Assembly (NCBI GenBank): GCA_023525975.1
Contig: CM042032.1
Coordinates: forward strand, 19,040,001 to 19,104,000
Source: Smallanthus sonchifolius
Taxonomy: Eukaryota; Streptophyta; Magnoliopsida; Asterales; Asteraceae
Reading direction: 5' to 3'
DNA: 64,000 nucleotides
The position numbers were made by a program, and so were the translations under genes. This document shows, in pieces, positions 47,531 to 60,101 of the stretch. The first letter of the stretch is position 1, and each line of letters opens with the position of its first letter. The notes under the pieces are model-generated. The model saw nothing but the letters and a program-made list of their open reading frames with translations. It did no database searches and was not told the DNA's origin.

Positions 47531-47880
47531 TCTTATTACAAACTGTTTTTACCACTCCATTTATTTTATGAAAATTATTTTATAAATGTTTATATCATTT
47601 GGAATTATTTAATACAATAATAAACGGTCATTAAATGTAAAACAATTATTTTTACAATTTAATTTGTTTTAAACTTTCATTTCTAAGGTAAAAGTAAGTT
47701 AAAATGTATTTCTACAAACAAAGCATTTAAAAATATTTATTTTATGAAATCGTGTTTTAATTCTATAAAATCATTAGTTTTAATTACCTAAAACATTTTT
47801 ATGATTATATTTAAAAAACAAATCTTTTTACATTGGAATTTACTCAAGGTTTAATTTATATCAAATAAATATAATTTTTC

Positions 47881-47922
<42 letters not shown>

Positions 47923-48030
47923 CGCTTCCAAATTTTAAAGGAAAAAAAAAATAAAAGAAATTTTTTTTATTTAAATTAGTTACCTTTACACTTATAATTG
48001 TTTTAGAGTACAAGTTAAATATAATCTCCT

Positions 48031-48082
<52 letters not shown>

Positions 48083-48455
48083 AACATATAAATACTTTGT
48101 TTTATGACACACCAAATTTTTTTTATGATAAATAAATAAAAAGAATTTATTTACTTAAACTATTTAGAGTTAAATCCTAAGACAATTATTCTTTTGAACC
48201 CACATTTTTATACCAAACTTTTATCAATTTACATCTTTTACATAACGCAAAATTTTATCAATTTACATCTTTTACATAACGCAAACATTTTTTGTACAAA
48301 TTCCTATACTCAAACCCCGTGGAACCTTAGCCCTTACTTTAGACATTGTACATGTCTTTGATTTAAATTCATATTTTTTCACTCTAGGTTAACTTTGTGA
48401 TTTACAAAGATCACTGTTGCTACCTGTTGCTCGTGTTATCACACAACCAATACAA

Positions 48456-48941
48456 GTGAGTTTTACATAGCCCCTTTTCCTTTTTACAATTTTGGGGTGA
48501 AACATGATTACACAACAAACATTATTTGCAATTACACACGTACAATTCTACAATATGATCATATGTGTTTATTTGTGCTTTATGCTTGAATGTTGTTTGT
48601 TAAGGCTACATATATATGACATACACGTGCAAACATAAATACATTACATCAGGATAACATGTGTTGTTATGCCCTAAGTTAGGATAACATGTGTTGTTAT
48701 GCCCTACATCAGGATAACATGTGTTATTATGCCCTACATCAGGATAACATGTGTTGTTATTCCCTTCAGTTACAAGGTTTCATTTGTGCAACTAGCTTAA
48801 CTTAGATTCTCCATAAAAGCTTTATAAACCATGTATCATATGAATTGTACACAAAACATTTGAACATTTACTCGTGGTGTCAAAACCTATGTATGCTCAC
48901 CAACTATTTATAGTTGACCCTCTCATTTTATCATGTTTCAG
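48456..48941 (+). other. Candidate leader intron in Gypsy-3 5' LTR
   Basis: Donor ACAA|GTGAGTTTTAC and acceptor ATCATGTTTCAG|G, 486 bp, with AGTTGAC ~27 bases before the acceptor. It contains the ~31 bp palindromic repeat. It matches the leader introns proposed for Gypsy-1 and Gypsy-2 in position and signals. Confidence 0.55.
48648..48765. repeat. ~31 bp tandem repeat with palindrome ATAACA-TGTG-TTGTTAT
   Basis: Four units of CATCAGGATAACATGTGTTG type in the 5' LTR and four at ~54808-54925 in the 3' LTR. Each unit can fold through ATAACA and TGTTAT. Confidence 0.85.
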
Positions 48942-49175
48942 GTACAGTTGTTTGAGTTATGATTCAAGCTACATCACTTAGGGTTGAGGACCTAGTCTTA
49001 AATTTTAATACGGAGGTTCATGTATTCTTAAATTCTTGTAAATGATGTAAATGATTACTTGAGTTATGAAATGAAAATTTACTGTTTAATTATTTCAACT
49101 TTAGCAAACCAAGAGCTTATGAACAGTTTACATGTCCCGCATCGACGTTTCCGCCGTCGGTTGGGGTGTGACAGA

Positions 49176-49190
49176 TTGGTATCAGTGCCT
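49176..49190 (+). promoter_or_regulatory. Gypsy-3 primer binding site
   Basis: TTGGTATCAGTGCCT two bases after the LTR; initiator tRNA-Met type with one mismatch to TGGTATCAGAGCC. Confidence 0.85.
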
Positions 49191-49816
49191 TGGTTATAGG
49201 GAATTAGGTTATTAGACACTTTTGACCTAGACTATAACCTTAGGACACCCATTTATACCATGCTCTATGAATCTATGATATGCTACATGCTATGTGCTAC
49301 ATGTTTAATATATTGTATGACTTATTAGGTTTCACCTGAATAGTAAATTAAAAACAATATTATCCTTACCCTTATCATAAGCCTCAATCTTTCTACTATG
49401 TCATTACCATCATAGCATGTGGAACGTCATACGTCTATTAAACTTCTTATCACACCTCGTTAGGATTTTAAACCTTGTTAACTAGTAGAGGACATATGCA
49501 ATCTGGAAGGCTGACACCTGTATTCTGAGTATTCTGTCTAGGAAAGCATTTCATAAAAATCCCAATCAACCGAGGGATCCGTATGCTTTCCTGGGAAATC
49601 CCGGGATGAGTGTTTACTTATAGGCTAAAGCATGTATCCTTGAAGGTTATATAAGCTTATTAACCTTAATATGTCATAGCATTCAAATGGTACTATCCCC
49701 ATTTGAGTGCAACCCAAACTATAAATACTTATGTTTTAAATTATCCTTTGTTTTATGTCCAAGAAACCCTCATAACTTTTTTTTATCCTTCCTCCTGTCT
49801 TGTTAAAACCAATAGC

Positions 49817-51033
49817 ATGCCTCCTCGTCGCGCCAACGAGATCAACAACAACAATGACCTTGCTGCTCTCCTTACTCAACTTGTGAACCAACTCACTTAG
49901 GCCAATAACAACAATGGTGGCACTAACAGCAGTGCTAATAATGGTGGTGGTGGTGGTGCCAACCCACCCCATGCATTTTCAAACACTTTAACTCGTGCAA
50001 CCCCGTCAAGTTCTATGGCACCGAAGGAGCTACAGGCCTCCTTCAATGGTTTGAAAGCATTGAAAGCACTTTTCTCAACAGTGATTTCCCTGACAATCTC
50101 CGGGTTCGCTATGCCACCAGCGTCTTTCAAAGACGGGCTCTCACTTGGTGGAATGGCGAGAAGAGGAACCAGGGTGTGGATGTGACCATGGCCTTGCCAT
50201 GGGATGAAGTTAAGAGACTCATGATCGAGTAATTCTGTCCTCGTAATGAAATGAAGAAGTTGGAGGCTGAGTTTTGGGATCTGACCCAAGACAGTGGTGA
50301 AAGTTTAGCGTACACAACTCGTTTCCATGAGCTAAGCCTTCTGGTGCCCCACATGGTCACTCCACTGACTCGGGGTATTGAGAAGTACATCGGTGGTCTA
50401 CCCATGAAAATCCAAGATACAGTCCTAGGAAGAAATCCAGCTACTCTTGAAGACGCTATCTGCTTAGCTGCCACATTAACCGATAACCATGTGAAGGCGG
50501 GTACACTAACAAAGAAAGGCGCAAAGAAAGTCACTGACCCAACAGCCTCTTCTGAACCCTCTCAGGAAGACAAACCCAAACCTCTTCACTCCAATAAGAA
50601 ATGTAACTTTGCTGTCATTACCCCCGCTGTACCAATCAACCAAGTAGCTCCCCTAGCCCAAAACCATAATAAGAAACCATATGCGGGCAACAACCATCTG
50701 TGCAACACGTGCAACTATCACCACTTCCCAAACATGCCATTCCTTCTATGTGCCAATTGTGGAAGGTATGGTCATGTAGCGAACACTTGTCAATCCAGAT
50801 CACATGTTGGTCAAACCCATCAAGGGAACCGAGCCAATCACCAAGTTGCCAATCAAGTTGTACCAGCCATTACAAATGGGCGTGCTTGTTATGAATGTGG
50901 TAATCCAAATCACTTCAAAAACCAATGCCCAAGCATAGCCAATGCAAACCAAGGTGGTGCTCGTGGGCGTGCCTTCAACATAAACACTAACGAAACTCAA
51001 GTCAATGCCGAGGCAATAGATGAAATCAATTGA
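49817..51033 (+). pseudogene. gag: Gypsy-3 gag
   Basis: Starts MPPRRANEIN at 49817, with an in-frame TAG at 49898 (CAG type) and a frameshift near 49975. The Gag core follows (FYGTEGATGLLQWFE, ALTWWN), then TAA at ~50230, then the open 260-codon frame from 50251 to 51033. Two zinc knuckles are intact (CANCGRYGHVANTC and CYECGNPNHFKNQC). The frame ends in TGA with no protease behind it. It is related to but clearly diverged from the Gag of Gypsy-1/-2. Three lesions show it is not functional now. Confidence 0.85.
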
Positions 51034-52353
51034 AGCTAGTGCAAGATGGAGTCGAATAGGGATCTAGTCTGGAATAAATAATGCATTGTAATCCTTTATG
51101 TTATTTTTGTCATTGTTGGAACTATTTACACCTACTACGGTTTGTCACTATAAACTTGAGCTTGCTAGCCAACTTCAGAAAGTGAATCATTTCGCCATTA
51201 ACGAATTTAAAAGTTAAAACTCATCTACCTACATTGTGCATGAACGCCAAGTAACACACCAGATCGCCTACAAAATCCGATAGTTTCCGATACGCATGAG
51301 ACTCAATAAACATTCATAAAATACATAATACTAGAGTGATCACATTATACATATTTGCTTATACATGATACCAAATTGTTCATCCTATACATGGAACCTA
51401 TTTGCTTACAACATGCCTAACACTAGATCATGTATGAAACATGAGTGTTTACATTATACATGGAATTAGATTGTTTACATGGTTGCAATTGACTAAGTAC
51501 ATCATACACAAGGCATGATTATTCACCCTATCCATGAAAATTACTCAGGTTTTGGCGTATTCTTGTCCAAACACGAGGAAGCTATGAAAACCCTAAATTA
51601 TGCCACACTATTACTCTTTAGTACCTTATTGACACTACTATCTATGAACATAATTCTTTGTTAGCAACACATACGTGAAAACAATAATTGTGAATTATGT
51701 GATTTGGTGTTACCCCCCCCCCCCCCCTTGACCCACATACACAATGGGATGAACTATACAGACCATGCGACAATTTGGATAATTACGGGTGCACACGTAA
51801 TTATAAAAATCAACGTATGGAAAACATAGCAAATTCTATCATGTGTTATGACATAAAACCTATCCTGATATATAATACCGAAACTAATGAGATATGACAA
51901 GGGCATGGTGGATACGCCACTGGTACTTCCTATATATAAGTGTTTTTGTCATATTATCAAAATTAGCGTTATTCGTGTCACGTAAAGTTTTATGTTGTTT
52001 AACAGGTCAATGCTGTGAAATATCTTATCCATTGACAATTCTTGAGCAGATTATACTACATCTAAAACAAACCATGATTATCAAATTCCCATCGTTCTCT
52101 TCCCAAGTGATGCAATTCTATCTTCGGAGTCCAAAACAATCTCCAACAGTCTCCTCCTTAAATTCTCTTAAACTAAACACATTATCATCATTCATGCCTA
52201 ACCTTGAGAAACAGACCTAAATCTCTTCATCAGTTATACTCCTCAAATCAACAATCAAAATTCCTTTAAAAAAATCCAACCCTCAACTCTTTCCTGATCC
52301 AGTAGTCTCCACTAGTTAAATTTCGGGACGAAATTCCCTTAACATGGGGAGAC
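51034..52353 (+). other. Non-coding tail of Gypsy-3 between gag and 3' LTR
   Basis: 1.3 kb without pol homology. It has a 15-base C-run (51713-51727). A 108-codon frame at 51894-52220 has no recognisable features. The end carries TTTCGGGACGAAATTCCC, also present beside the polypurine tract of Gypsy-1, followed by TTAACATGGGGAGAC (PPT). Confidence 0.75.
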
Positions 52354-55334
52354 TGTAACATCCATGATTTTCAGGTCATAAATTATTTTTTTTATTAATT
52401 AAACACTCGGAATCATATAATTGTTCAACACAATATGACACAATCATTCACTATTTTAAACACGTAGTTATTATTTCAACCTCACTTTTACATCCTATTT
52501 TCCATTACATATATGTTATACATACATATATTGATTTATAAACAAATGTATAAGTACACATGCATTTAATTATAAGTTTAAAATTTATAATATAAATTTT
52601 TTTTATAGAGTTTCTTATATTTTTATAATCTTTAAAAGAAAATAAATATGAAACTACAAAAGAATTAAGGTCGTATTTGTTACAAGGTAGATTTGAACCT
52701 TTGACCATATGGTCTTCCATTTTGAACCCTCCAAAACCTTAGCAATTGAACCTTTTTACTTTAATTTGGACCATTCAAAGAAATTGAACCCTAAACCTTC
52801 CCATTTGACTTTTGAAAGTCAACAGGGACGAATTTCCCCTAAATTATTTGTCTCAATCGAGCAAACTTGAAATCAAGAACTTGCCTTGTATAGCTAATTG
52901 ATTCTCGATCAATTCTCGGTTCAAGTATTGGGTCGATTTAACAGATTTAACAACTGGAACCTTTTTCACACGCGTTTGACTACTCAGAGTCAAACGAAAC
53001 CAAATTCGTTTACAAATCAAGGAAATCAATGCGTTTATTGACCGTAAATCACGCTCAGACGATACTCGTATGTATTCAAACCCAAATACCGACTCAATTC
53101 ATTGGGAATTAAACGAATTGGTAGAATAAATCAACCCCATAGCCGTTTCCTATAACCACAAATCTTTCGAGCATTTTGCATAAAATTGGAGCCTATAACC
53201 TACACACACACTCTCGCAACACCCTTTTCTAACTCCTCGAGCTCTCAATCACTCCGCATATCACTGTTGAAAGTCAATTCGAACCGAAGGACTCGATCTC
53301 AGGAGCCATAGCCGAACAACACCATCTCGTAACCAAATCATGTATTCCTTGTACCGTTGTACTTGTCTTATACCAGGGAATGAAAACCCCATGACTCTAA
53401 AGCCGATTAGCGGCTTAATCGGGTTGATTTGGGGGACTAGGGTTTTCGATTTCATATGGGGACGATGGTGGGTTGGGATAGTTGATACAACCAAACAGTT
53501 CTATTCTCTTACAAGGCATATCACCCAGTCCGACAGGTTAATTCCATTGATTCGCACAGAAAGGTCGCGGGTTCGGAACCAGCCCCGCACCTTTTTGCCC
53601 CTTTTTCGCACCTCTAGACCCGGACTCATTGCCATTACTGTTAAACACTAATCCGGTTGGACATATACCAACTACTAGACCACTGATCTAGTGGTTTGGA
53701 TCCTTGGCCTCCACCGAGCCCACCCGGGTTCGACTCGGGCAAGCTCCATTCTTATTAAAAACTGTTTTTACCACTCCATTTATTTTATGAAAATTATTTT
53801 AAAAATGTTTATATCATTTGGAATTATTTAGTACAATAATAAACGGTCATTAAATGTAAAACAATTATTTTTACAATTTAATTTGTTTTAAACATTCATT
53901 TCCAATGTAAAAGTAAGTTAAAATGTATTTCTACAAACAAAGCATTTAAAAATATTTATTTTACGAAATCGTGTTTTGATTCTATAAAATCATTAGTTTT
54001 AATTACCTAAAACATTTTTATGATTATATTTAAAAAAAAATCTTTTTACATAGGAATTTACTCAGGGTTTAATTTATATCAAATAAATATAATTTTTCTA
54101 TATATATATATATATTCGCTTCCAAATTTTAAAGGATAAAAAAATAAACAAAAGAAATTTCTTTATTTAAATTAGTTACCTTTACACTTATAATTGTTTT
54201 AGAGTACAAGTTAAATATAATCTCCTTAAATATATATATATATATACCAACATATAAATACTTTGTTTTATGACACACCAATTTTTTTATGATAAATAAA
54301 TAAAAAGAATTTATTTACTTAAACTATTTAGAGTTAAATCCTAAGACAATTATTCTTTTGAACCCACATTTTTATACCAAACTTTTATCAGTTTACATCT
54401 TTTACATAACGCAAAATTTTATCAATTTACATCTTTTACATAACGCAAATTTTTTTTGTAAAAATCCTATACTCAAATCCCGTGGAACCTTAGCCCTTAC
54501 TTTAGACATTGTACATGTCTTTGATTTAAGTTCATATATTTTCACTCTAGGTTAACTTTGTGATTTACAAAGATCACTGTTGCTACCTGTTGCTCGTGTT
54601 ATCACACAACCAATACAAGTGAGTTTTACTAGCCCCTTTTCATTTTTACAATTTTGGGGTGAAACATGATTACACAACAAACATTATTTGCAATTACACA
54701 CGTACAATTCTACAATATGATCATATGTGTTTATTTGTGCTTTATGCTTGAATGTTGTTTGTTAAGGCTACATATGTATGACATACACGTGCAAACATAA
54801 ATACATTATATCAAGATAACATGTGTTCTTATGACCTACATTAGGATAACATGTGTTGTTATGCCCTACATCAGGATAACATGTGTTGTTATGCCCTACA
54901 TTAGGATAACATGTGTTGTTATGCCCTTCAGTTACAAGGTTTCATTTGTGCAACTAGCTTAACTTAGATTCTCCATAAAAGCTTTATAAACCATGTTTCG
55001 TATGAATTGTACACAAAACATTTGAACTTTACTCGTGATGTCAAAACCTATGTATGCTCACCAACTATTTATAGTTGACCCTCTCATTTTATCATGTTTC
55101 AGGTACAGTTGTTTGAGTTATGATTCAAGCTACATCACTTAGGGTTGAGGACCTAGTCTTAAATTTTAATACGGAGGTTCATGTATTCTTAAATTCTTGT
55201 AAATGATGTAAATAATTACTTGGGTTATGAAATGAAAATTTACTGTTTAATTATTTCAACTTTAGCAAACCATGAGCTTATGAACAGTCTACATGTCCCG
55301 CCCCGACGTTTTCGCCGTCGGTTGGGGTGTGACA
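52354..55334 (+). repeat. Gypsy-3 3' LTR
   Basis: 2,981 bp from TGTAACATCC to GGGGTGTGACA. The first 1.3 kb (to 53667) has no partner in the truncated 5' LTR. It includes the SINE-like head (53673-53750), the leader-intron signals (~54615-55103) and the ~31 bp repeats (54808-54925). Confidence 0.88.
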
Positions 55335-57248
55335 ACTAAACCCAAAAAACCACCACCAAAAGCTAACTATTCTACACATATGTAGTAAAACGCTGATTTT
55401 TTTTAAAGAGGACGACGTGGGGAACAAGGTATCCGAAGTGGTTTTTAGTTTTTGATTTATATTTTGAGTTATGATTTTTTTATTATTTTTTTACCTTTAA
55501 TAAATAGTTTTTTTGGTTTTCTCTTGAACAATGAGTTTTCTTATGATCCTTCCCCTATATATATGTATGTATGTCTATTCGAAGACGCATTTGTCACATT
55601 ATTGAAAATGTTCTGTCGTTTGTCTAAATATTTATGTACGCTTTATTAGTCGAAGACTCAATAAATAAATATATTATAGTTTCTCGTTTGTATTAACGTC
55701 TCCTTATTCGATTTCGTTTCGTTTTTAATCCACACGTGTTAGTTTCAATATTTTAATGCATATGCAAATATATAAAACTTTAGCAAGCGTATATACCTTT
55801 TCATATGTCCCGTTTACAAACCGGCACGTCCTAAACCTCACGGCTCACATATTGACCAAAGTTAACCGTGTTGACCCGAGTTGACTCATTTGACCGAGAC
55901 TCAGGACGTTGTATCTTGTCCAAAAACATGTATTTAATACTCGGGAATGAAACCCGGCCACCACAATTGCTAGATGTTAGACGTATTAACTACCAAACCT
56001 TAACGGTTAACCTAAAAACTTCAACACAAACCTCGAGACTGTAGATCGGGATGATCGAGAACCATACAAAATGAGATCCGGTCACCGGAGACTCGCCAGA
56101 ACCTTAACAGAGGACAAACGTCAGAATATATGTGGGTTTATACCTGGAATAACACGAAAACAAGAAACAACTCACCGGAAAGACGTTTTTGCCGTGAAGT
56201 GGTGGGTTGCTGGCTCTTGGTTGGAACCCTAGACAGCCGTCGGAGACAACTCTTCAGCTATGCGCAGCCGCTGTTGTCGCCTTCCACCATCGTCCTCCAC
56301 CTGAGTCACCGTCGGAGATGCTAGGGCGGACCCCTAGCCGCCGCCACCGTCTTCGTCTCCTCCCCTGGACATCACTATTGTCAAGTCTGTGTGGGTTTTG
56401 TGGCGGTTGTAACCCTAACGCTGTCGCCATCTACTGACGCTTCCACCATTGCCAGAAAAACGGGTTCCCCCAGAGATCTTTGAACACCGTCGCTGCCTAA
56501 GATGAGAAAAGATGGAAGCCCAGATGTAGAGGGCTGCTGGGTCTCGCAGCCGCCGAAGGTTGCCATAGGTGGGTCGATCGGTGAACTTCCGGTTGCGTCT
56601 CACTCTTGTCTCTCCTTCCCGGATTCTCTCTCTCTCTCTAGATGTCCACTCTCTCTAAATGTGTGTGTTGAGGTAGAATTGGAAATAGGGAAAATGGAAG
56701 AGGGAAGGAGGAGAACTCTTATCTTTCTCCTGGATCGGAATCGTGGGATGTACTCCTTGATCATTTTTACCAATTTAAAGCCCCTAATTCTTTTTATACA
56801 CAGAGAAATACACTTATATAAACTCTATTACAAATCCTTTGTGAACCTTAGTGTTCCTAGCTATCCACTCATTTTTATCAATCTACTTTGGGGTAATACC
56901 TATGGTAATAGATAGTAAAAACCTCATAAAGTTGATCTTTTGAACCCGCTTCAAGTCATGATGACTAATCCATAAATCTTGGGGTAAACAGTCTCTAATA
57001 CTTATATTTACTTTTCTTAACTTTTGTACATAGGAAATGAGATTCAATTTTTTACTGCAAATTTCTAAGCCGTTTCTTTCACTATGTGTGTGTTTGGTTT
57101 GAAAATATGGAGGAGATGATAATGAATAATCGGTGTTTAGGGAAAAAGAAAATCAATAAGATCTTGTGAATTCCAAGAAAGGATTTCTAAAGATTTAAAA
57201 GATTATGGCAGGCGTAAGGACCCATAAGATATTTTTTTTGTGGATGTA
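55335..57248. other. Degenerate LTR-like and Helitron-like DNA, no gene
   Basis: 55335-55565 is an inverted relative of the Helitron-like repeats at 46878-47371. The rest has a GTTGACC-rich LTR-like stretch (55850-55900) and a CT-rich run (56626-56665). Overlapping short ORFs at 56130-56915 show no domain and no consistent codon bias. It looks like an old LTR relic. Confidence 0.5.
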
Positions 57249-58502
57249 CTTGTCACACCTCAAACTTGGGTGATTTATCATCATAGAGTATTACCTCCAA
57301 CAGAGGTGTTCCTAGGAAAGAATAACGGGTAAAGGAGAGATTTAGACACCACTCTTTCCTTACACAGAACATTATGTTTGTCATATAACTACATACTGGT
57401 TTGATATTTCCTTCCGGTGACGTTGATATCAAAACACACAGCGGAAACTAAAACCATCAACTTTTATTAAAACATTAATATATTGTTCACATCATGTTGT
57501 CATAAAAGTTACATCATTTCATCATTGTTCCTAAAAAGGAACATATAATTGGGAACTTATAGTTCCTGGAATGCCCATCATTTGGATCATTCATCAGTTC
57601 GTTCTAGTCCTGGAATGCCTATTCTACTAACTACATGTGATGCGTTCAAAAAATTTGATAAAACATGGGTCAGCACAAAGCTGGTGAATTCATAAACTAA
57701 AATAGTTTATTAAAATGACTCACCAAAGTATCGTGAACATGGTTCTGGGGTTCCACCCCCTCTCATAGACAACTATGAGTAACCATTCAGTATATACATA
57801 ACCAAAGACCGTTTCACGGGTCCTGTCCAACATGCCTTTCCATGGGTCATGTGAAACACAATAAGCGCTTAGAATGCGTTATATATAAAAAACCGGTGTA
57901 ATCGTTTCAACATACTCAAAACATTTTCATAAATCAACCATGCTTAAAAATGGAGTATAAAAGAGCCATGGTTGTTTCAAATGCATCACAGTTTAAGAAC
58001 TCACCTCAGCAGTATTTCAGCTTATCGTATCAGTAATATGGCAAACCTTGGACAAAGCTCCTTGATATATAACAACATTACTTAATTACACAATCCTAGC
58101 CTAATGGTATATAACCAAAGCTAAATAGTAGGCCAGAACCTTACCTCAGCACTATTTACGGAAATTTGGAGTCGAAATGCTAGAAACCGGATTCTCGTAC
58201 GCGAACCGGCCTTCGAAAAGTGGCTAATCAGAGATTTTGTGTGTGTGTTTGATGGTGTGGTTTGTGTGAAATGTGCCAAAGAGCCAAGCTCTTGTTTTCT
58301 ATTTATAGGCTAACAATGACCCCTTAGTGGACCTCTACACAAGGTGGTGGTGGTCCCCACCGCCTCCAGCTGCAATTAATATCCTTTGGGAGCAAGTAAC
58401 GGACCGTTAAGCCAAGGGCTAGCGGTCCGCCAGCCCCTTTCTTCCGTAGCGAACCGTTATGGTCTGACTAGCGGTCTGCCATATGGTTTTGGATAACATG
58501 AG
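57249..58502 (-). repeat. LTR/leader relic of a Gypsy element, reverse orientation
   Basis: Starts TGTCACACCTC on the plus strand, as Gypsy-1 and Gypsy-2 LTRs do. A segment at 57290-57400 is related, in inverse orientation, to the leader of Gypsy-4 (60225-60320). ACGGACCGT palindromes occur at ~58399 and 58428-58487. It is cut off where the Gypsy-4 LTR starts, so it is the older insertion. Confidence 0.5.
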
Positions 58503-58617
58503 TGTAACACCTGCCACAAAAATGTCCAACAAATGCCAAGCTTAGAACCTTAAAGGACCTGTGTATCTAAAATACCAAAGTCTAGGGTTAAAAAAAAAAA
58601 TTCTAGAAACTGGTTAG

Positions 58618-58996
58618 ATATTGGACCGATATCTCTTTTCATATCGGACCGAAGCGAAATAAGGTCAGACATCGGACCGATATCCTTTTTCATAACGGTA
58701 CATAGTTGAATGTTGAGTCGGTTATCGGACCGACATCAATCCATAATGGTCCGACAATCTCCACTCAGCCGCAATTTGTGGTGCGGCCACGTGTCCTATG
58801 ACTCAGCATTGGGTTTTTGATGCATGTCATAATATCGGACCGATATGCACCTCATAACGGTCCCCTATCCATGATACGAGGTGCGGTCCTATAAGGTGTT
58901 GACGTGTAGGGCTAATGTTTGTGCATAGTCGGATGTCGGACTGACATCCTCTGCCATATCGATCCGACATTGACCCAAATCACAACCTATAAATAG
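58618..58996 (+). promoter_or_regulatory. Palindromes ATCGGACCGAT and TATA box in Gypsy-4 LTR
   Basis: Seven copies, whole or decayed, of ATATCGGACCGATAT-type inverted repeats in 350 bp end just before TATAAATAG. The position parallels the Sirevirus LTR. Confidence 0.65.
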
Positions 58997-59219
58997 TTGA
59001 ACGAATTCAAACATTTTCTTCATCCCAAATTCAATCTTCACACTCAAAAATCGTTGTAGGAGATCCCTAGGCTATTCCAGACGATCCCGGTCCAACTCCC
59101 GCTCGTTGTAGTGCTCAGTTAAGAAGAAAACGCTTGTAGGAGTGCTGAAACGCTAGAGAAAAAAAGTTAGGAAGTTGACTCTATAATTTCCAACTTAGAG
59201 GCTTATTCCTATATTGTAG

Positions 59220-59617
59220 GTGAATACTTTATCTATTTCAAAACTTGTGTCAAACATTTGCGTTTACGAAAATGGCCAAATAATGGTTAAGGGAATAACG
59301 CTCAACGTTCTTCTATGAACAAAGCATTCGGGCTATAGGTATACGTAAAACTTGCAAGCCATACAAGGGTCTCGGATGAGAGTCCCGGATTACGGCTGGT
59401 GCTTATCTTATTACTAATTCCAAGGCGTAGACATGTCCATTGTTATAAGGTATGACACCAGTGTATACAGTGGTGCATACAGTCAGGACATGGGCCTGTT
59501 GAATGTGTAGATTGAACATAAAGTTGTGATTATGATATTAGTACTTGTTTGTGCCAAATGATTTTATTGTCAAGATAATTGTATTCACCGACGTTAGCGC
59601 TGATGTTTCATTTTCAG
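59220..59617 (+). other. Candidate leader intron in Gypsy-4 LTR
   Basis: Donor TGTAG|GTGAATAC and acceptor TGTTTCATTTTCAG|G, 398 bp, with GCTGAT upstream of the acceptor as possible branch point. Confidence 0.45.
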
Positions 59618-60088
59618 GCAATGAATAAAATGGAAAAGAAAGGGGATACAGGCAGACATAAGATCTGACCCAGAAATAAATGATGAAAAAGGACAACTTG
59701 CATGTTGGATTCTCAGGCCTCATGCATAGGAAATCCTAAAAGATGAAAAAGGAGATAGGACCAAGGGACTGATCAACCTTGGATTGTAATATTTCTAGTG
59801 GCTTGAAACTTGTCCATAAGAGACAAAAAATGTATTTGGTTTCAAACTCTGTTTTGTAATCAAATGAAAAGGGTATTTAAATCCCTATGTTTATGAAATA
59901 AATACGAGACTTTTGTTTCCAACTGAGTCTTGATATTTTGCAAATACAACCCTTGAGGTTGAACGAAATGATGAAACGATCCTTGTGAAAAGACTTCCGT
60001 TGTGTTTTATAAAAAACTCTAAAATCAAAGCAGGTACCAATCGAGCTCGCACACGTCCAAGGGGTGCCTGAGGCGGGGTGTGACAGGT

Positions 60089-60101
60089 TGGTATCAGAGC
60101 C
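60089..60101 (+). promoter_or_regulatory. Gypsy-4 primer binding site
   Basis: TGGTATCAGAGCC three bases after the LTR; initiator tRNA-Met type. Confidence 0.92.

Larger units (their letters stand above)
47449..49173 (+). repeat. Gypsy-3 5' LTR (5'-truncated)
   Basis: Corresponds to 53668-55334. The 1.3 kb U3 part is replaced by TA microsatellite and Helitron-like DNA. It has TA runs at ~47884-47920 and 48035-48080 that are longer than in the 3' LTR. It ends GGTTGGGGTGTGACA. Confidence 0.88.
47449..55334 (+). mobile_element. Gypsy-3, gag-only non-autonomous LTR retrotransposon (TR-GAG type)
   Basis: Direct LTRs flank a 3.2 kb internal region with a Gag ORF and no protease, RT, RNase H or integrase. 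The 5' LTR (47449-49173) lacks its first ~1.3 kb; the 3' LTR is 52354-55334. Primer site TTGGTATCAGTGCC follows the 5' LTR, and a polypurine tract nearly identical to that of Gypsy-1/-2 precedes the 3' LTR. This is the architecture called TR-GAG in plants, dependent on enzymes of an autonomous partner, here plausibly Tekay-like. Confidence 0.8.
58503..60085 (+). repeat. Gypsy-4 5' LTR
   Basis: 1,583 bp from TGTAACACCTGCC to GGCGGGGTGTGACA. Several ATCGGACCGAT palindromes (58618-58975) precede a TATA box (TATAAATAG, 58988-58996). The start is inferred from the TG and the general form of these LTRs because the 3' LTR is not in view. Confidence 0.65.

Noticed and set aside
51894..52220. 108-codon ORF in the gag-only element
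   Set aside because: Not related to pol or any family I know; low-complexity composition; probably chance.
56130..56915. GC-richer overlapping ORFs that might be a host gene exon
   Set aside because: Several frames are open at once because of composition; no splice-flanked exon, no domain, and the region resembles an LTR leader.
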